Under the pieces are notes generated by a model. It made no database searches and was not told the origin of the DNA. It saw nothing but the letters and a program-made list of their open reading frames with translations. The translations under genes were made by a program, and so were the position numbers. This document shows, one piece after another, positions 44,452-52,490 of a stretch of 64,000 nt of DNA (position 1 is its first letter; each line of letters begins with the position of its first letter). The stretch lies in assembly GCA_029263125.1 (NCBI GenBank), contig JAJCYD010000038.1, forward strand, positions 105,787 through 169,786, in the 5' to 3' direction. This DNA comes from Solirubrobacteraceae bacterium (GTDB lineage: Bacteria > Actinomycetota > Thermoleophilia > Solirubrobacterales > Solirubrobacteraceae).

Positions 44452-44637
44452 CTGGTTAGTGGTGGCTCTGCCACCATAGGACAGGACATCGACCGCGATC
44501 GTCGCGCGATACTGATCCTGGCATTCATCCTCCTGTTGTGGTTGCTGACGGCGCTCACCACACTCGTCGTCGCGCTGGTGCTCTGGTGGCGATGGGTGAT
44601 GGCTCGTCGGCACTCGGTCCGTTTGAGCGCTGACTGA
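44452..44637 (+). CDS. Possible small single-span membrane protein
   Basis: A frame open from 44425 encodes DIDRDRR followed by a 25-residue hydrophobic helix (ILILAFILLLWLLTALTTLV) and a basic end (WWRWVMARRHS), an excellent one-helix membrane protein with positive-inside charge. There is no ATG, GTG or TTG ahead of the helix; CTG 44452 is the best start. The stop overlaps the ATG of the downstream methyltransferase (TGATG), arguing for a real coupled gene. Confidence 0.4.
   Translation: MVSGGSATIGQDIDRDRRAILILAFILLLWLLTALTTLVVALVLWWRWVMARRHSVRLSAD
44460..44476. repeat. Short perfect hairpin
   Basis: GGTGGC-TCT-GCCACC with a flanking T-A pair forms a 7-bp stem in the 274-bp interval between divergent methyltransferase genes. 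It may be an operator or a weak terminator. Confidence 0.3.
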
Positions 44638-45278
44638 TGGCAGGCGAGGAATGGACGACTGCGGAGCATGCCAACCGGTACCTGGCGATCGCCGGCGACG
44701 TTCCCCACCGTGCCGAGGGAGAGGGCGTGCTGCTCGAGCAGGTGCCGCACGACGCTCGCCGGATCCTCGACCTCGGGACCGGCGATGGCCGCCTGCTCGC
44801 CCTGCTGCAAGCCACCCGTCCCTCGATGCGGGGCGTTGGCGTCGACTTCTCGCAGGTCATGCTCGCGGCGGCACGCGCGCGCTTCGCCGACGACAAGCGC
44901 ATCGAGCTCGTCAGGCACGACCTCGTCGATCCGCTGCCCGAGCTCGGGCGCTTCGACGTCGTCGTCTCGTCGCTGGCCATCCACCATCTCGAGCACGAAC
45001 GCAAGCGCTCGCTGTATGGCGAGGTCTTCGAGCTGCTGCAACCCGGTGGCCTGTTCGCGAACTTCGAGCACGTCGCCTCTGCGACCCATCGCCTGCACCT
45101 GAAGTTCTTCGCTGCGATCGACGAGCCGCTGGAGCACGAGGATCCCTCCGACCGGCTGCTCGACGTCGAGTCGCAGCTTCGGTGGCTGCGCGAGCTCGGC
45201 TTCGACGACGTCGACTGCTATTGGAAGTGGCTGGAGATCGCCCTGCTCGTGGGCGTCAAGCCGGGTTCGCCGCGGTAA
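44637..45278 (+). CDS. Class I SAM-dependent methyltransferase
   Basis: This 213-residue enzyme has motif I RILDLGTGDGRLLALL, motif II GVGVDFSQVML, and motif IV FDVVVSSLAIHHLEHERK with post-motif LLQPGGLFANFEHV, typical of the Methyltransf_25/UbiE-like small-molecule group. Substrate unknown. It overlaps the stop of a putative small membrane peptide and ends in a 57-bp convergent interval with a hairpin facing the ferredoxin gene. Confidence 0.88.
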   Translation: MAGEEWTTAEHANRYLAIAGDVPHRAEGEGVLLEQVPHDARRILDLGTGDGRLLALLQATRPSMRGVGVDFSQVMLAAARARFADDKRIELVRHDLVDPLPELGRFDVVVSSLAIHHLEHERKRSLYGEVFELLQPGGLFANFEHVASATHRLHLKFFAAIDEPLEHEDPSDRLLDVESQLRWLRELGFDDVDCYWKWLEIALLVGVKPGSPR

Positions 45279-45285
45279 GGGCGCA

Positions 45286-45330
45286 GGCCGCGTGGCGGGG
45301 CTCGCCGATGGCGCGGCCCCCCGCGCGGCC
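45286..45330. terminator. Likely bidirectional terminator hairpin
   Basis: GGCCGCGTGGCGGGG is nearly complementary to the CCCCCCGCGCGGCC that follows, forming a long GC-rich stem between the convergent methyltransferase and ferredoxin genes. There is no T run, as is usual in high-GC actinobacteria. Confidence 0.4.
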
Positions 45331-45335
45331 CGCGA

Positions 45336-45542
45336 TCAGCTCGCGCGGTGCGACTTGAGCGCGCCCGACGGGCAGGCGTTCACGGTCGCCTCGACCTCGT
45401 CCACGGTCGCGCCCGACGGATCGATCCACGGATCCTTCTTCAGGTCGAAGACGGCGGGGAGCTGGGTCACGCAGTTGCCGGCGTGGACGCAGACCTCGGG
45501 GTCGTAGGTCACGGTGATCTGATCGCTGCTGTATTCAGGCAC
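45336..45542 (-). CDS. Small monocluster ferredoxin (Fer4_19-like)
   Basis: This 68-residue iron-sulfur protein has C18-x5-C24 and C57 in NACPSGAL, with VFDLKKDPWIDP between, matching short divergent ferredoxins with three ligand cysteines that hold a 3Fe-4S or a 4Fe-4S cluster with an open site. It may serve a P450 or an oxidoreductase elsewhere. GTG 45542 follows GAGAGG at good spacing; the longer open frame would add an implausible Arg-rich start. It is divergent from a TetR regulator across a 16-bp palindrome. Confidence 0.85.
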   Translation of the reverse strand: MPEYSSDQITVTYDPEVCVHAGNCVTQLPAVFDLKKDPWIDPSGATVDEVEATVNACPSGALKSHRAS

Positions 45543-45627
45543 GCGGCACCTCTCGCCGGTCGAGGGATCGTTCGGCGACGGCGACCGACGGCGCCGGCGC
45601 TTGGCAGGGGAAGCACCGTACCATACG

Positions 45628-45643
45628 CATACGCATGCGTATG
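45628..45643. promoter_or_regulatory. 16-bp perfect palindrome, likely TetR operator
   Basis: CATACGCATGCGTATG is a perfect palindrome in the divergent ferredoxin/TetR interval. An extra CATACG half-copy directly precedes it (45622-45627). The size and place fit autoregulation by the TetR protein at 45695 and control of the ferredoxin. Confidence 0.65.
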
Positions 45644-45694
45644 TCACAGAGACGCGAACCACGCGCGCCCCAGGCCGTTACCGTCTGAAGCATC

Positions 45695-46303
45695 GTGCAG
45701 CCGGCCGACCGCAACCCCGCGCAGCCCGCTCCGCGAGTTCGGCTGACGGCCGGCGACTGGGAGGAGGCGGCGATCGACGTCCTCGCTCAGCATGGGCTGA
45801 GCGCGATCGCGGTCGAGCCCCTGGCGACGAGGATCGGCGTCACCAAGGGCAGCTTCTACGCGCACTTCGACACGCGCGACGACCTGATCGCCGCGGTGCT
45901 CGCGCGCTGGGAGGCGCTGGACACCGACCAGACGATCCGCGACGTCGAGCAGATCCTCGATCCGGCCCGGCGCCTGGCGCGCCTGCTGGAGTTGAACTTC
46001 GAGCGCCCGCGCTGGGGGCGGGCCTTCGCGGCGCTGTGTGCGACGGTCGACGATCCGCGCGTCAAGCCCTTCATGGACCGCGTCTACCGGCGGCGCCTGG
46101 CCTACTTCGAGCACGCGCTGACGCAGCTCGGCGTCGACGCCGCCGAGGCGCAGGATCGCGCCGTCCTGATCTACACCGCCTACGTCGGATTCTGGCGCAT
46201 CATCGCCGCGGACCCCGACTGGGAGCTGCACGATCGCGAGCGCATGCATCGCTACGCAGAGCACGTCAAGGCGGCGCTGATCCCGCGGCTCGATCAGCGC
46301 TGA
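45695..46303 (+). CDS. TetR-family transcriptional regulator
   Basis: This 202-residue repressor has an N-terminal helix-turn-helix (AAIDVLAQHGLSAIAVEPLA, GVTKGSFYAHFDTRDDLIAAVL) and a helical ligand domain with WGRAFAALCATVDDP. GTG 45695 is 51 nt from the palindrome at 45628-45643, the probable operator. The divergent ferredoxin is the likely target. The ligand is unknown. Confidence 0.9.
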   Translation: MQPADRNPAQPAPRVRLTAGDWEEAAIDVLAQHGLSAIAVEPLATRIGVTKGSFYAHFDTRDDLIAAVLARWEALDTDQTIRDVEQILDPARRLARLLELNFERPRWGRAFAALCATVDDPRVKPFMDRVYRRRLAYFEHALTQLGVDAAEAQDRAVLIYTAYVGFWRIIAADPDWELHDRERMHRYAEHVKAALIPRLDQR

Positions 46304-46352
46304 GCGTGCCCGTGCGGGTTCGGCCCGGCCACTCCTGGCATCGTTTCGCCTC

Positions 46353-47366
46353 GTGCCGACCGTCGCCATCGACGCCCGCGACGCGTTCGCGCCTCAGCTG
46401 CGCGGGTGGGGGCGCTACACGAAGGAGCTGATCGGCGCGCTGCCCACGGCGCATCCCGACCTGGACTTCCGCGTCCTGTCACAGGGCGGTCGCGGGCCCG
46501 AGGTGCTCTTCGAGCAGGTCGTCCTGCCGGTGCGCCTGCGCAGGTCCGCCATCGACCTCATCCACGCGCCCAACTGCTTCTTGCCGCTCGCGCGTCCCTG
46601 CCTGGGCGTCGTCACGATCCACGACCTCGCCTTCGAGGTCTTCCCGGAGGACTTCTCGGCGCGCACGGGCTGGAAGTACCGCACGTTCACCCCGCGCGCC
46701 GCGCGCTCGGCGCAACGCGTGATCTGCGTCTCGGGCTACACCGCCGCCGACGTCGTGCGCCGCTATGACGTCGACGAGGCGCGCGTGCGGATCATTCCCA
46801 ACGCGCCGTCGCTGCCGATCGGCGACGCGCCCACGCCGCAGGGCCCGTACCTGCTGGCCGTCGGCGACCTGCGCCCCAAGAAGAACCTTCCGCGCCTGCT
46901 GCAGGCGTTTCGCAAGCTGCGCGACGAGGGCCTGGAGCACCGGCTCGTCCTGGCGGGCGTCGACGGCGGGGAGGGCGAGAAGGTGCGCGAAGCCGCCGGC
47001 GGCGAGCCCGTGGAGCTGACCGGCTACCTGCCCGATGAGCAGATGGACGCGCTCATGCGCGGCGCCGACGCGCTCGTTCACCCGTCACTGTACGAGGGCT
47101 TCGGGCTCGTGCTCGTCGAGGCGATGGCTCGCGGCGTGCCCGTGCTCGCCGCGCGCGCGACCGCCCTGCCGGAGACCGGCGGCGACGCCTGCGACTACTT
47201 CGACCCGCTTGACGTCAACGACATGGCGGCCGCGATCCGCCGCGTCGTCGACGACCGCGCCCGCCACGACGACCTGGCCCGGCGTGGCGTGCAGCGCGCC
47301 GCCCGGCTGTCGTGGGCCAGCAGCGCCGCCCTGACGGTCGCCGTCTACGAGGAGATGCTGGGATGA
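46353..47366 (+). CDS. GT4-family glycosyltransferase
   Basis: This 337-residue enzyme starts PTVAIDARDAFAPQLRGWGR, a common beginning for mannosyl/rhamnosyl GT4 proteins. LIHAPNCFLPL, VVTIHDLAFEVFPE, VICVSGYTAADVV, YLLAVGDLRPKKNLPRLLQAF and the E-x7-E motif at YEGFGLVLVEAMARGVPVL follow. GTG 46353 is the first in-frame start. Its stop overlaps the ATG of the GT2 gene (ATGA), so the two act together. Confidence 0.9.
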   Translation: MPTVAIDARDAFAPQLRGWGRYTKELIGALPTAHPDLDFRVLSQGGRGPEVLFEQVVLPVRLRRSAIDLIHAPNCFLPLARPCLGVVTIHDLAFEVFPEDFSARTGWKYRTFTPRAARSAQRVICVSGYTAADVVRRYDVDEARVRIIPNAPSLPIGDAPTPQGPYLLAVGDLRPKKNLPRLLQAFRKLRDEGLEHRLVLAGVDGGEGEKVREAAGGEPVELTGYLPDEQMDALMRGADALVHPSLYEGFGLVLVEAMARGVPVLAARATALPETGGDACDYFDPLDVNDMAAAIRRVVDDRARHDDLARRGVQRAARLSWASSAALTVAVYEEMLG

Positions 47367-48328
47367 GCGACCAGGCGGCGACCACCGTGCTGATCCTCTC
47401 CGTCGACGAGGCGCCGCTGCTGGAGCAGTCCCTGCCGGCGGCGCTCGCGCAGCCCGGCGCGGAGGTCGTCGTCATCGACAACGCCTGCACGGACGGGACC
47501 CATTCGCTGGCGCTGTCGCTCGGCGCGCGCGTACTGGAGCTGCGCGAGCGCCGCTCGTATGCCGCCGCGATCAACGCCGCAATCGTCGGCACCGAGGGCG
47601 ACGCGGTCCTGCTGCTCAACGCCGACTGCGTGCTTGACGAGGGGTTCCTGGGGTGGGCGCGCCCGCGCCTTGCGGTCCGTGGCGTCGGGTCGGTCGCGCC
47701 GCGGCTCATCCGCGCGACGGGGATGACGGCCGCCGACCGCCTCGACGTCCTCGACGCCGCCGGCATGGTCGTCGACCGCCGCCGCAAGAACGCGCTGGTC
47801 GGCCACGGCGAGCCGGCCACGAGCTACGCCTCGGGCGCCGAGGTCTTCGGCGGCGACGGCGCGTGCGTGCTGTACCGGCGCGAGGTGCTCGAGGCCTGCG
47901 CCGTCGGCGGGGAGGTCTTCGACGAGGACCTCGAGCTGTGGGCGTCCGACGTCGACGTCGCCTGGCGCGCGCGGCTGCTCGGCTGGCGTTGCCTGTACGA
48001 GCCGCGAGCGCTCGCGTGGCACATGCGCTTCTACTCGCCGACGACGCGCTCGGCGCTGCCCGAAGCCCACCGCCGCCTGCAGTTTCGCAACAGGCTGCTG
48101 ATGATCGCCAAGAACGACAGCTGGGCCGACGTCCGCGGCGACCTGCACCGGATCGCGTTCTACGAGCTGCTGGCGATCGGGCACGTCCTGCTGCGCGAGC
48201 GCCACCTGCTGCGCGCGTACGCCGACGCGGCGCGCCGTCTGCCCGCGACCCTGCGCCGGCGGCGCGTCGTGCAAGCCCAGCGCGCTCGCAGCACACGCCC
48301 GCCGTTCGGGCTGCGCGCGCCGCGCTGA
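47363..48328 (+). CDS. GT2-family glycosyltransferase
   Basis: This 321-residue GT-A fold enzyme has VVVIDNACTDGTHSLAL (nucleotide-binding Asp), the DXD-like LLLNADCVLDEGFL, and GGDGACVLYRREVLEACAVGGEVFDEDLELWASDVDVAWRARLLGW, where the ED and DVD acids position metal and acceptor base. This layout matches rhamnosyl-type GT2 enzymes. It is coupled to the upstream GT4 and probably builds a surface glycan or glycolipid. It converges with the DUF-like gene at 48337. Confidence 0.9.
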   Translation: MSDQAATTVLILSVDEAPLLEQSLPAALAQPGAEVVVIDNACTDGTHSLALSLGARVLELRERRSYAAAINAAIVGTEGDAVLLLNADCVLDEGFLGWARPRLAVRGVGSVAPRLIRATGMTAADRLDVLDAAGMVVDRRRKNALVGHGEPATSYASGAEVFGGDGACVLYRREVLEACAVGGEVFDEDLELWASDVDVAWRARLLGWRCLYEPRALAWHMRFYSPTTRSALPEAHRRLQFRNRLLMIAKNDSWADVRGDLHRIAFYELLAIGHVLLRERHLLRAYADAARRLPATLRRRRVVQAQRARSTRPPFGLRAPR

Positions 48329-48336
48329 GGGCGCGG

Positions 48337-48810
48337 TCAGGTGCGCGCTGCGCGAGCTGTGGCGAACAGCGTGGCGATGTCGGGCTCCAGGTAGTAGTCG
48401 GTGCCGCCGTCGTCGCGGGCCGCAGTCGAGATCGGCAGCTCGCGGCCGAGCTTGCGGCAGTAGCGCCCGGGCCAGGCGAGGATGCCCGCGACGCCGTGGG
48501 CGCCCTTGTCCATGCGCAGGCGAGATGCGATGTCGTTGCCGGCGAAGCGCTGTCCCGGGGCGTCGATCAGCAGGTCGAAGAGCTCCCGGGCGGGTGGCGC
48601 GAGCTTGCCGTACAGCCAGGCCGCCTGATCGGCGTCGGTCGCCGACCAGCCGCTGGTCTCGTGCATCCACGCGCGCGGCCCCGGACCTCTGCGGCGAGGT
48701 GCGCCGGGCGGGGGACTGCCGGGCTGGGCGCTGAGGAAGGTGCCGAACCAGACGTAGAACTCCGCGACGCGCTCCTCCGGGACGGCGACCGTGATCTGCT
48801 TGTCGGCCAT
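48337..48810 (-). CDS. Uncharacterised protein, N-terminal short domain plus winged-helix-like region
   Basis: The product is 157 residues. The start ADKQITVAVPEERVAEFYVWFG is nearly the same as the start of the upstream gene. Residues of about 60-150 (AAWLYGKLAPPARELFDLLI, FAGNDIASRLRMDKGAHGV, LAWPGRYCRKLGRELP) look like a winged helix. This resembles an actinobacterial family I recall as DUF6416, unverified. ATG 48810 overlaps the previous stop (ATGA). Function unknown. Confidence 0.7.
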   Translation of the reverse strand: MADKQITVAVPEERVAEFYVWFGTFLSAQPGSPPPGAPRRRGPGPRAWMHETSGWSATDADQAAWLYGKLAPPARELFDLLIDAPGQRFAGNDIASRLRMDKGAHGVAGILAWPGRYCRKLGRELPISTAARDDGGTDYYLEPDIATLFATARAART

Positions 48811-49049
48811 CAGCCGCCGGCGACCTCTGGGCCGCCGGCCTCCGGGGACGGCGCGACGTCGTCGTCGTGGTGGTGGGATGCGTGCCCGTGGTGTGAGCCG
48901 CATCGCCGTCTGCGTGGGCCGGGCCCGCGATGGCGCCGGCCGGGCGAGCCGGCGAGGAAGCGGCCGTAGAACGCGTAGAACTCGGCCACGCGGTCCTCCG
49001 GCACGTCGATGGTGATCTGCTTGTCCTTCGTGAGTGGCTCGACGGTCAT
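48810..49049 (-). CDS. Small paralogue of the downstream gene with His-rich tail
   Basis: The product is 79 residues. Residues 8-30 (DKQITIDVPEDRVAEFYAFY) closely match the N-terminus of the next gene, but the winged-helix part is missing. Instead the C-terminus is Arg/Pro-rich and then HHGHASHHHDDD, a probable metal-binding tail. An AGAAGGAG ribosome site lies 8 nt before ATG 49049, which fixes the start. Either a partial duplicate or a dedicated metal-binding partner. Confidence 0.65.
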   Translation of the reverse strand: MTVEPLTKDKQITIDVPEDRVAEFYAFYGRFLAGSPGRRHRGPGPRRRRCGSHHGHASHHHDDDVAPSPEAGGPEVAGG

Positions 49050-49156
49050 GTCGATGCTCCTTCTGTTGCTTACGAGCGGGAGCATACAAGAAGTAAAGAC
49101 TTAAGTACAGGGAACGTGGGGGAGGACTGTCCTCACACGACATAGGCTTGCGCGTC

Positions 49157-49657
49157 ATGCACATCATCGACGAGCTGATCGCCAACAACGAGGCCTTCGC
49201 GGCCGGAATGTCCCAGCAGCATCTCGACGTTCGCCCGCGCCGCCAGCTCGTGATCGTCACCTGCATGGACTCGCGCCTGGACGTCTTTGCCGTGCTCGGC
49301 CTTCGCGAGGGCGAGGCGCACATCCTCAGAAACGCCGGCGGCGTCATCACCGACGACATGATCCGCTCGCTCGCGGTCTCCCAGCGGCGGCTGGGAACGC
49401 GCGAGGTGATGCTCATCCACCACACCGACTGCGGCATGCAGTCGCTCACCGACGACGGCTTCCGCGCGGAGCTGCAGGAGGCGACGGGCCTCGCGCCGGC
49501 GTTTGCGATCGAGTCCTTCACCGACGTCGAGGCCGACGTGCGCCAATCGCTCCTGCGCGTGCGGCGCTCGCCGTTCGTGCCCCACCGCGAGCACGTGCGC
49601 GGCTTCGTCTACGACGTCGACACCCACCGCCTCCACGAGGTGCAGGACGCTACGTGA
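49157..49657 (+). CDS. Beta-carbonic anhydrase
   Basis: This 166-residue zinc enzyme interconverts CO2 and bicarbonate. Ligands are C36, H89 and C92 with the D38/R40 dyad in TCMDSRLDV and HHTDCG; RNAGGVITDDMIRSL is the dimer/active-site segment. The size is that of the short Rv1284-like beta class. ATG 49157 was preferred to TTG 49148; TAGGCT at 49143 could be its -10. The last 8 bases overlap the convergent cytochrome b gene. Confidence 0.93.
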   Translation: MHIIDELIANNEAFAAGMSQQHLDVRPRRQLVIVTCMDSRLDVFAVLGLREGEAHILRNAGGVITDDMIRSLAVSQRRLGTREVMLIHHTDCGMQSLTDDGFRAELQEATGLAPAFAIESFTDVEADVRQSLLRVRRSPFVPHREHVRGFVYDVDTHRLHEVQDAT

Positions 49658-50384
49658 ACGCGAGTCCCGTGAACGCCGCCGTGACCAGGAGGCCGCTCGC
49701 GACCACGACAGCCGCGGCAACCAGGCGCACGGGTCCCGCCCGCGGGGCGCGCTGCGCGGATCCGGCGGGCGGCGCCTGCCACTTCGGATGGTGCGAGGCC
49801 GCCCAGCCGGCTGGGACCGTCCCGCGCAGGATGCCCCGCAGCGCCGGCAGCTTGTCGGGGCTCAGCGCGATCCAGACGTGGCCGGCGACGAGCACTCCGG
49901 CGAGGATCATCGACCAGTCGTGCAGCGCGATCGTGCCGGGAAGGCGCAGATCGGTGTTGCGCTCGCTCAGCCACAGCAGCGTGCCCGACACCGTGAACAG
50001 CAGCGCCAGGGCAGCCTGGAGGATCGCGTGAACCTTCTGGCCGGCATTCAAGCGCCCCTGGGGGGAGGGCGTGCGGCGTCGCAGCCAGCGCAGGTCGTCG
50101 GCGTCGAAGCGCTCGATCTCGCGGCGGGTGCGCCGCAGCGCGCGACGGTCGCCGAGGACGGCGACGAGGGCGAGCGCCGTCAGCCAGGCCGCGGCGGCGA
50201 CGAGGTGGATGCCCTTGACGACCGGCCTGTTGGAGAAGACCTGGGCGAGCGTGGGCACATACAGGACGAGCCCCGTGAGGAACATGACGACGAACGCGCT
50301 GGCGTGGATCGTGTGCAGGCGGCGCTCGGTGGCGCCGAAGCGCGCGACGCGCTGGATCGAGGCGTCAACGGCCGTTGGAGTCAT
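49650..50384 (-). CDS. Cytochrome b-type membrane subunit (molybdoenzyme partner)
   Basis: This 244-residue protein has about five helices. Haem-ligand histidines are plausible in RRLHTIHASAFVVMFLTGLVLY, VVKGIHLVAAAAWL, KVHAILQAALALLF and LHDWSMILAGVLVAGHVWIAL, the pattern of the formate-dehydrogenase-gamma/NapC-like b561 group. It should pass electrons between quinones and the molybdoenzyme encoded upstream, whose stop it overlaps. ATG 50384 is chosen; ATG 50405 is in frame. Confidence 0.85.
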   Translation of the reverse strand: MTPTAVDASIQRVARFGATERRLHTIHASAFVVMFLTGLVLYVPTLAQVFSNRPVVKGIHLVAAAAWLTALALVAVLGDRRALRRTRREIERFDADDLRWLRRRTPSPQGRLNAGQKVHAILQAALALLFTVSGTLLWLSERNTDLRLPGTIALHDWSMILAGVLVAGHVWIALSPDKLPALRGILRGTVPAGWAASHHPKWQAPPAGSAQRAPRAGPVRLVAAAVVVASGLLVTAAFTGLAFT

Positions 50385-51066
50385 CGATCCAGGCGTCGCG
50401 GTCATAGCCGCGCTGCTGCCAGTAGCCGTCCTCGACGCGATCGGTGACGACGATCTTCCGCAGCCACTTGACGCCCTTGTAGCCGTACATCTTCGGCATC
50501 ACGACCCGCGCCGGCGCGCCGTGCTTGCGCTCCAACGGCTCGTCGTCCATGCCGTAGGCGAGCATCGCGTCGGGCTCGGAGAGCTGGCGGAGGGTCAGCG
50601 AGTCGATGTAGGGCTCCTCGGCGGACTCGAAGCGCAGCGCGCGCGCGATCGGCAGCGGGCGCGCCGCGGCGAGCAGGTCATCGAAGCGCACGCCGGTCCA
50701 GCGCACGTCGTCGACCGACCAGCCGGTCACGCAGACGAAGTCCGACGTCTGCCTGACCCGCGGCAGCGCCAGCAGCTGCGCGTAGGTCAGCGTCTGCGGG
50801 CGCTCGACGAGGCCCTCGATGCGCAGCCGCCATGTGGCTGGGTCGAACGTCGGGTGCGGCGGGTCGACGGCGTAGATCCGCCAGCCCTTGCCGAACGGGA
50901 CGAGCGCGCGCACCGGCTCGGGCAGCAGTCGCGTGCTCTGGGCGAACAGGTCCGAGGTCGCGCCGCCCCAGGCCAACGACGTCAGCCCGAGTCCGGCGAC
51001 GCCCAGGAAGGCGCGCCGGCCCAGCGGCCGGCCGGGCGGTTGCTCGTCATGCTCGCCGGGTCGCAC
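50365..51066 (-). CDS. Molybdopterin-dependent oxidoreductase (YedY/sulfite-oxidase-like)
   Basis: This 233-residue exported enzyme has a twin-arginine-type signal (R17-R18-A-F-L followed by GVAGLGLTSLAW), so it is folded with cofactor before export. The Mo ligand is C112 in FVCVTGWSVDDVRWTGV, with GYWQQRGY and PKMYGYKGVKW near the C-terminus, all family hallmarks. It probably reduces oxidised sulfur groups, as MsrP/YedY does, with electrons from the cytochrome b next to it. GTG 51066 is the start. Confidence 0.92.
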   Translation of the reverse strand: MRPGEHDEQPPGRPLGRRAFLGVAGLGLTSLAWGGATSDLFAQSTRLLPEPVRALVPFGKGWRIYAVDPPHPTFDPATWRLRIEGLVERPQTLTYAQLLALPRVRQTSDFVCVTGWSVDDVRWTGVRFDDLLAAARPLPIARALRFESAEEPYIDSLTLRQLSEPDAMLAYGMDDEPLERKHGAPARVVMPKMYGYKGVKWLRKIVVTDRVEDGYWQQRGYDRDAWIDDSNGR

Positions 51067-51199
51067 CGATCGCAGGATCGCAGCGCCACGTGAACGCGCA
51101 CTTACGTGACGGTGGCACCCGGTCGCTGCGAGCGTGAGAACTCCATGAGACAGCGGCCCGCAGGCTGCGATCGTGCGGGCAGTGCGTCATCGTGGGGGC

Positions 51200-51790
51200 A
51201 TGCGCCCCCGACTGCCTGCGATCGTGCTGCTCGTCGCTCTCTGCGGGGTGTCAAGCGCCGTGGCAGCTCAGCAGGGCACGCGCGGGCCCGACCGCATCAC
51301 CGGCAGCCAGCGGGGCGATCGGATCAACGGTCGCGGCGGAAACGACGTCATCGAGGGGCGCTCGGGCAACGACGTCATCCGTGGCGGTGCCGGTAGGGAC
51401 TCGATCTACGGTGGCCGGGGCCGCGACCGCATCTATGGGGGCGCCGGCAACGACACGCTGGCGGGCGATGCCGGCAACGACCGCATCGTCGGCGGGCCGG
51501 GCGCCGACACGATGCTCGGCGGTGCCGGCCGCGACCGCATCGACGCGCGCCACGGGGGCGGGGACGTCGTCGCCGGGGGCGACGGCAACGACACGATCGA
51601 CGCGCGCGACGGGGCCCGCGACCGCATCAGCTGCGGCCGGGGCCGCGATCGCGTGACGGCCGATCTCGTCGACCGCGTCGCGCGCGACTGCGAGCGCGTC
51701 AGCAGGCCGAAGCCGCGCAAGAGCTCGGACAAGAAGGGCGGCGCCAAGAAGCGCAATGGCCGGAGCGGCGGCAAGAAGCCGCGTGCCTGA
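51200..51790 (+). CDS. Secreted RTX-type calcium-binding repeat protein
   Basis: This 196-residue protein has a signal peptide (about 1-24, LPAIVLLVALCGVSSAVAA) followed by about eight RTX nonapeptides (GGxGxDxUx; examples GGNDVIEG, GGAGRDSIYG, GGAGNDTLAG) that fold as a Ca2+-loaded beta-roll. A cysteine pair-like CGRGRD and DCERV closes the repeat, then a Lys/Gly/Arg-rich tail. It is too small for a toxin and is likely a structural or adhesive surface protein. ATG 51200 follows GGGGGC. Confidence 0.88.
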   Translation: MRPRLPAIVLLVALCGVSSAVAAQQGTRGPDRITGSQRGDRINGRGGNDVIEGRSGNDVIRGGAGRDSIYGGRGRDRIYGGAGNDTLAGDAGNDRIVGGPGADTMLGGAGRDRIDARHGGGDVVAGGDGNDTIDARDGARDRISCGRGRDRVTADLVDRVARDCERVSRPKPRKSSDKKGGAKKRNGRSGGKKPRA

Positions 51791-52484
51791 GGTCCATGCG
51801 CGCGAGCGCCGGGGCCCGGTCGTGTTGCTCGTCGATGACGACGACGCGATCCGGCGTGCGGTCGGGGCGGGCCTGGAGCTCGAGGGGTTTCGCGTCGTCA
51901 AGGCGTCCGGCGGGCGCGCGGCGCTCGCAGCGAGCGAGTCGATGCGCCCGTCGGTGATCCTCCTGGACCTCGCGATGCCCGACCTCGACGGCCTCGACGT
52001 GCTGGCGACGCTGCGCGCCCGCGGCGACGACGTGCCCGTGTGCGTGCTGTCGGCGCGAGACGAAGTCGAGGATCGGGTGCGCGGGCTGCAGGCCGGCGCC
52101 GACGACTACATCGTCAAGCCGTTCGCGATCGAGGAGGTGACGGCGCGCCTGCACGCGCTGATGCGCCGCCGTCCGGCCGACTGCGAGGTGGCGGTCACGG
52201 TCGGCGACATCCGGGTCGACCCGCGCTCGCACACCGCGCATCGCGGTGAACGCGACCTCGAGCTGACGCGCCGCGAGTTCGATCTGCTGCACCTGTTCCT
52301 GCGCCATCCCGGCGAGGTGATCGAGCGCAGCCGCCTGCACGAGGAGGTGTGGGGCTACACGTTCGATCCCGGCACGAACATCGTCGACGTCTTCGTCGGC
52401 TACCTGCGCCGCAAGCTGGAGGCCGCCGACGAGGAGCGCGTCCTGCACACCGTTCGCGGCGTCGGCTTCATCCTGCGAACCTGA
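51783..52484 (+). CDS. OmpR-family response regulator
   Basis: The product is 233 residues. The receiver has VVLLVDDDDA, phosphoacceptor D62 in VILLDLAMPDLDG, LSARDEVEDRV and YIVKPF; the winged helix has LTRREFDLLHLFLRHPGEVIER and VWGYTFDPGTNIVDVFVGYLRRK. It is PrrA-like. GTG 51783 overlaps the RTX stop by 8 bp. The cognate kinase gene follows at 6 bp. Confidence 0.93.
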   Translation: MPEVHARERRGPVVLLVDDDDAIRRAVGAGLELEGFRVVKASGGRAALAASESMRPSVILLDLAMPDLDGLDVLATLRARGDDVPVCVLSARDEVEDRVRGLQAGADDYIVKPFAIEEVTARLHALMRRRPADCEVAVTVGDIRVDPRSHTAHRGERDLELTRREFDLLHLFLRHPGEVIERSRLHEEVWGYTFDPGTNIVDVFVGYLRRKLEAADEERVLHTVRGVGFILRT

Positions 52485-52490
52485 CGCCAC

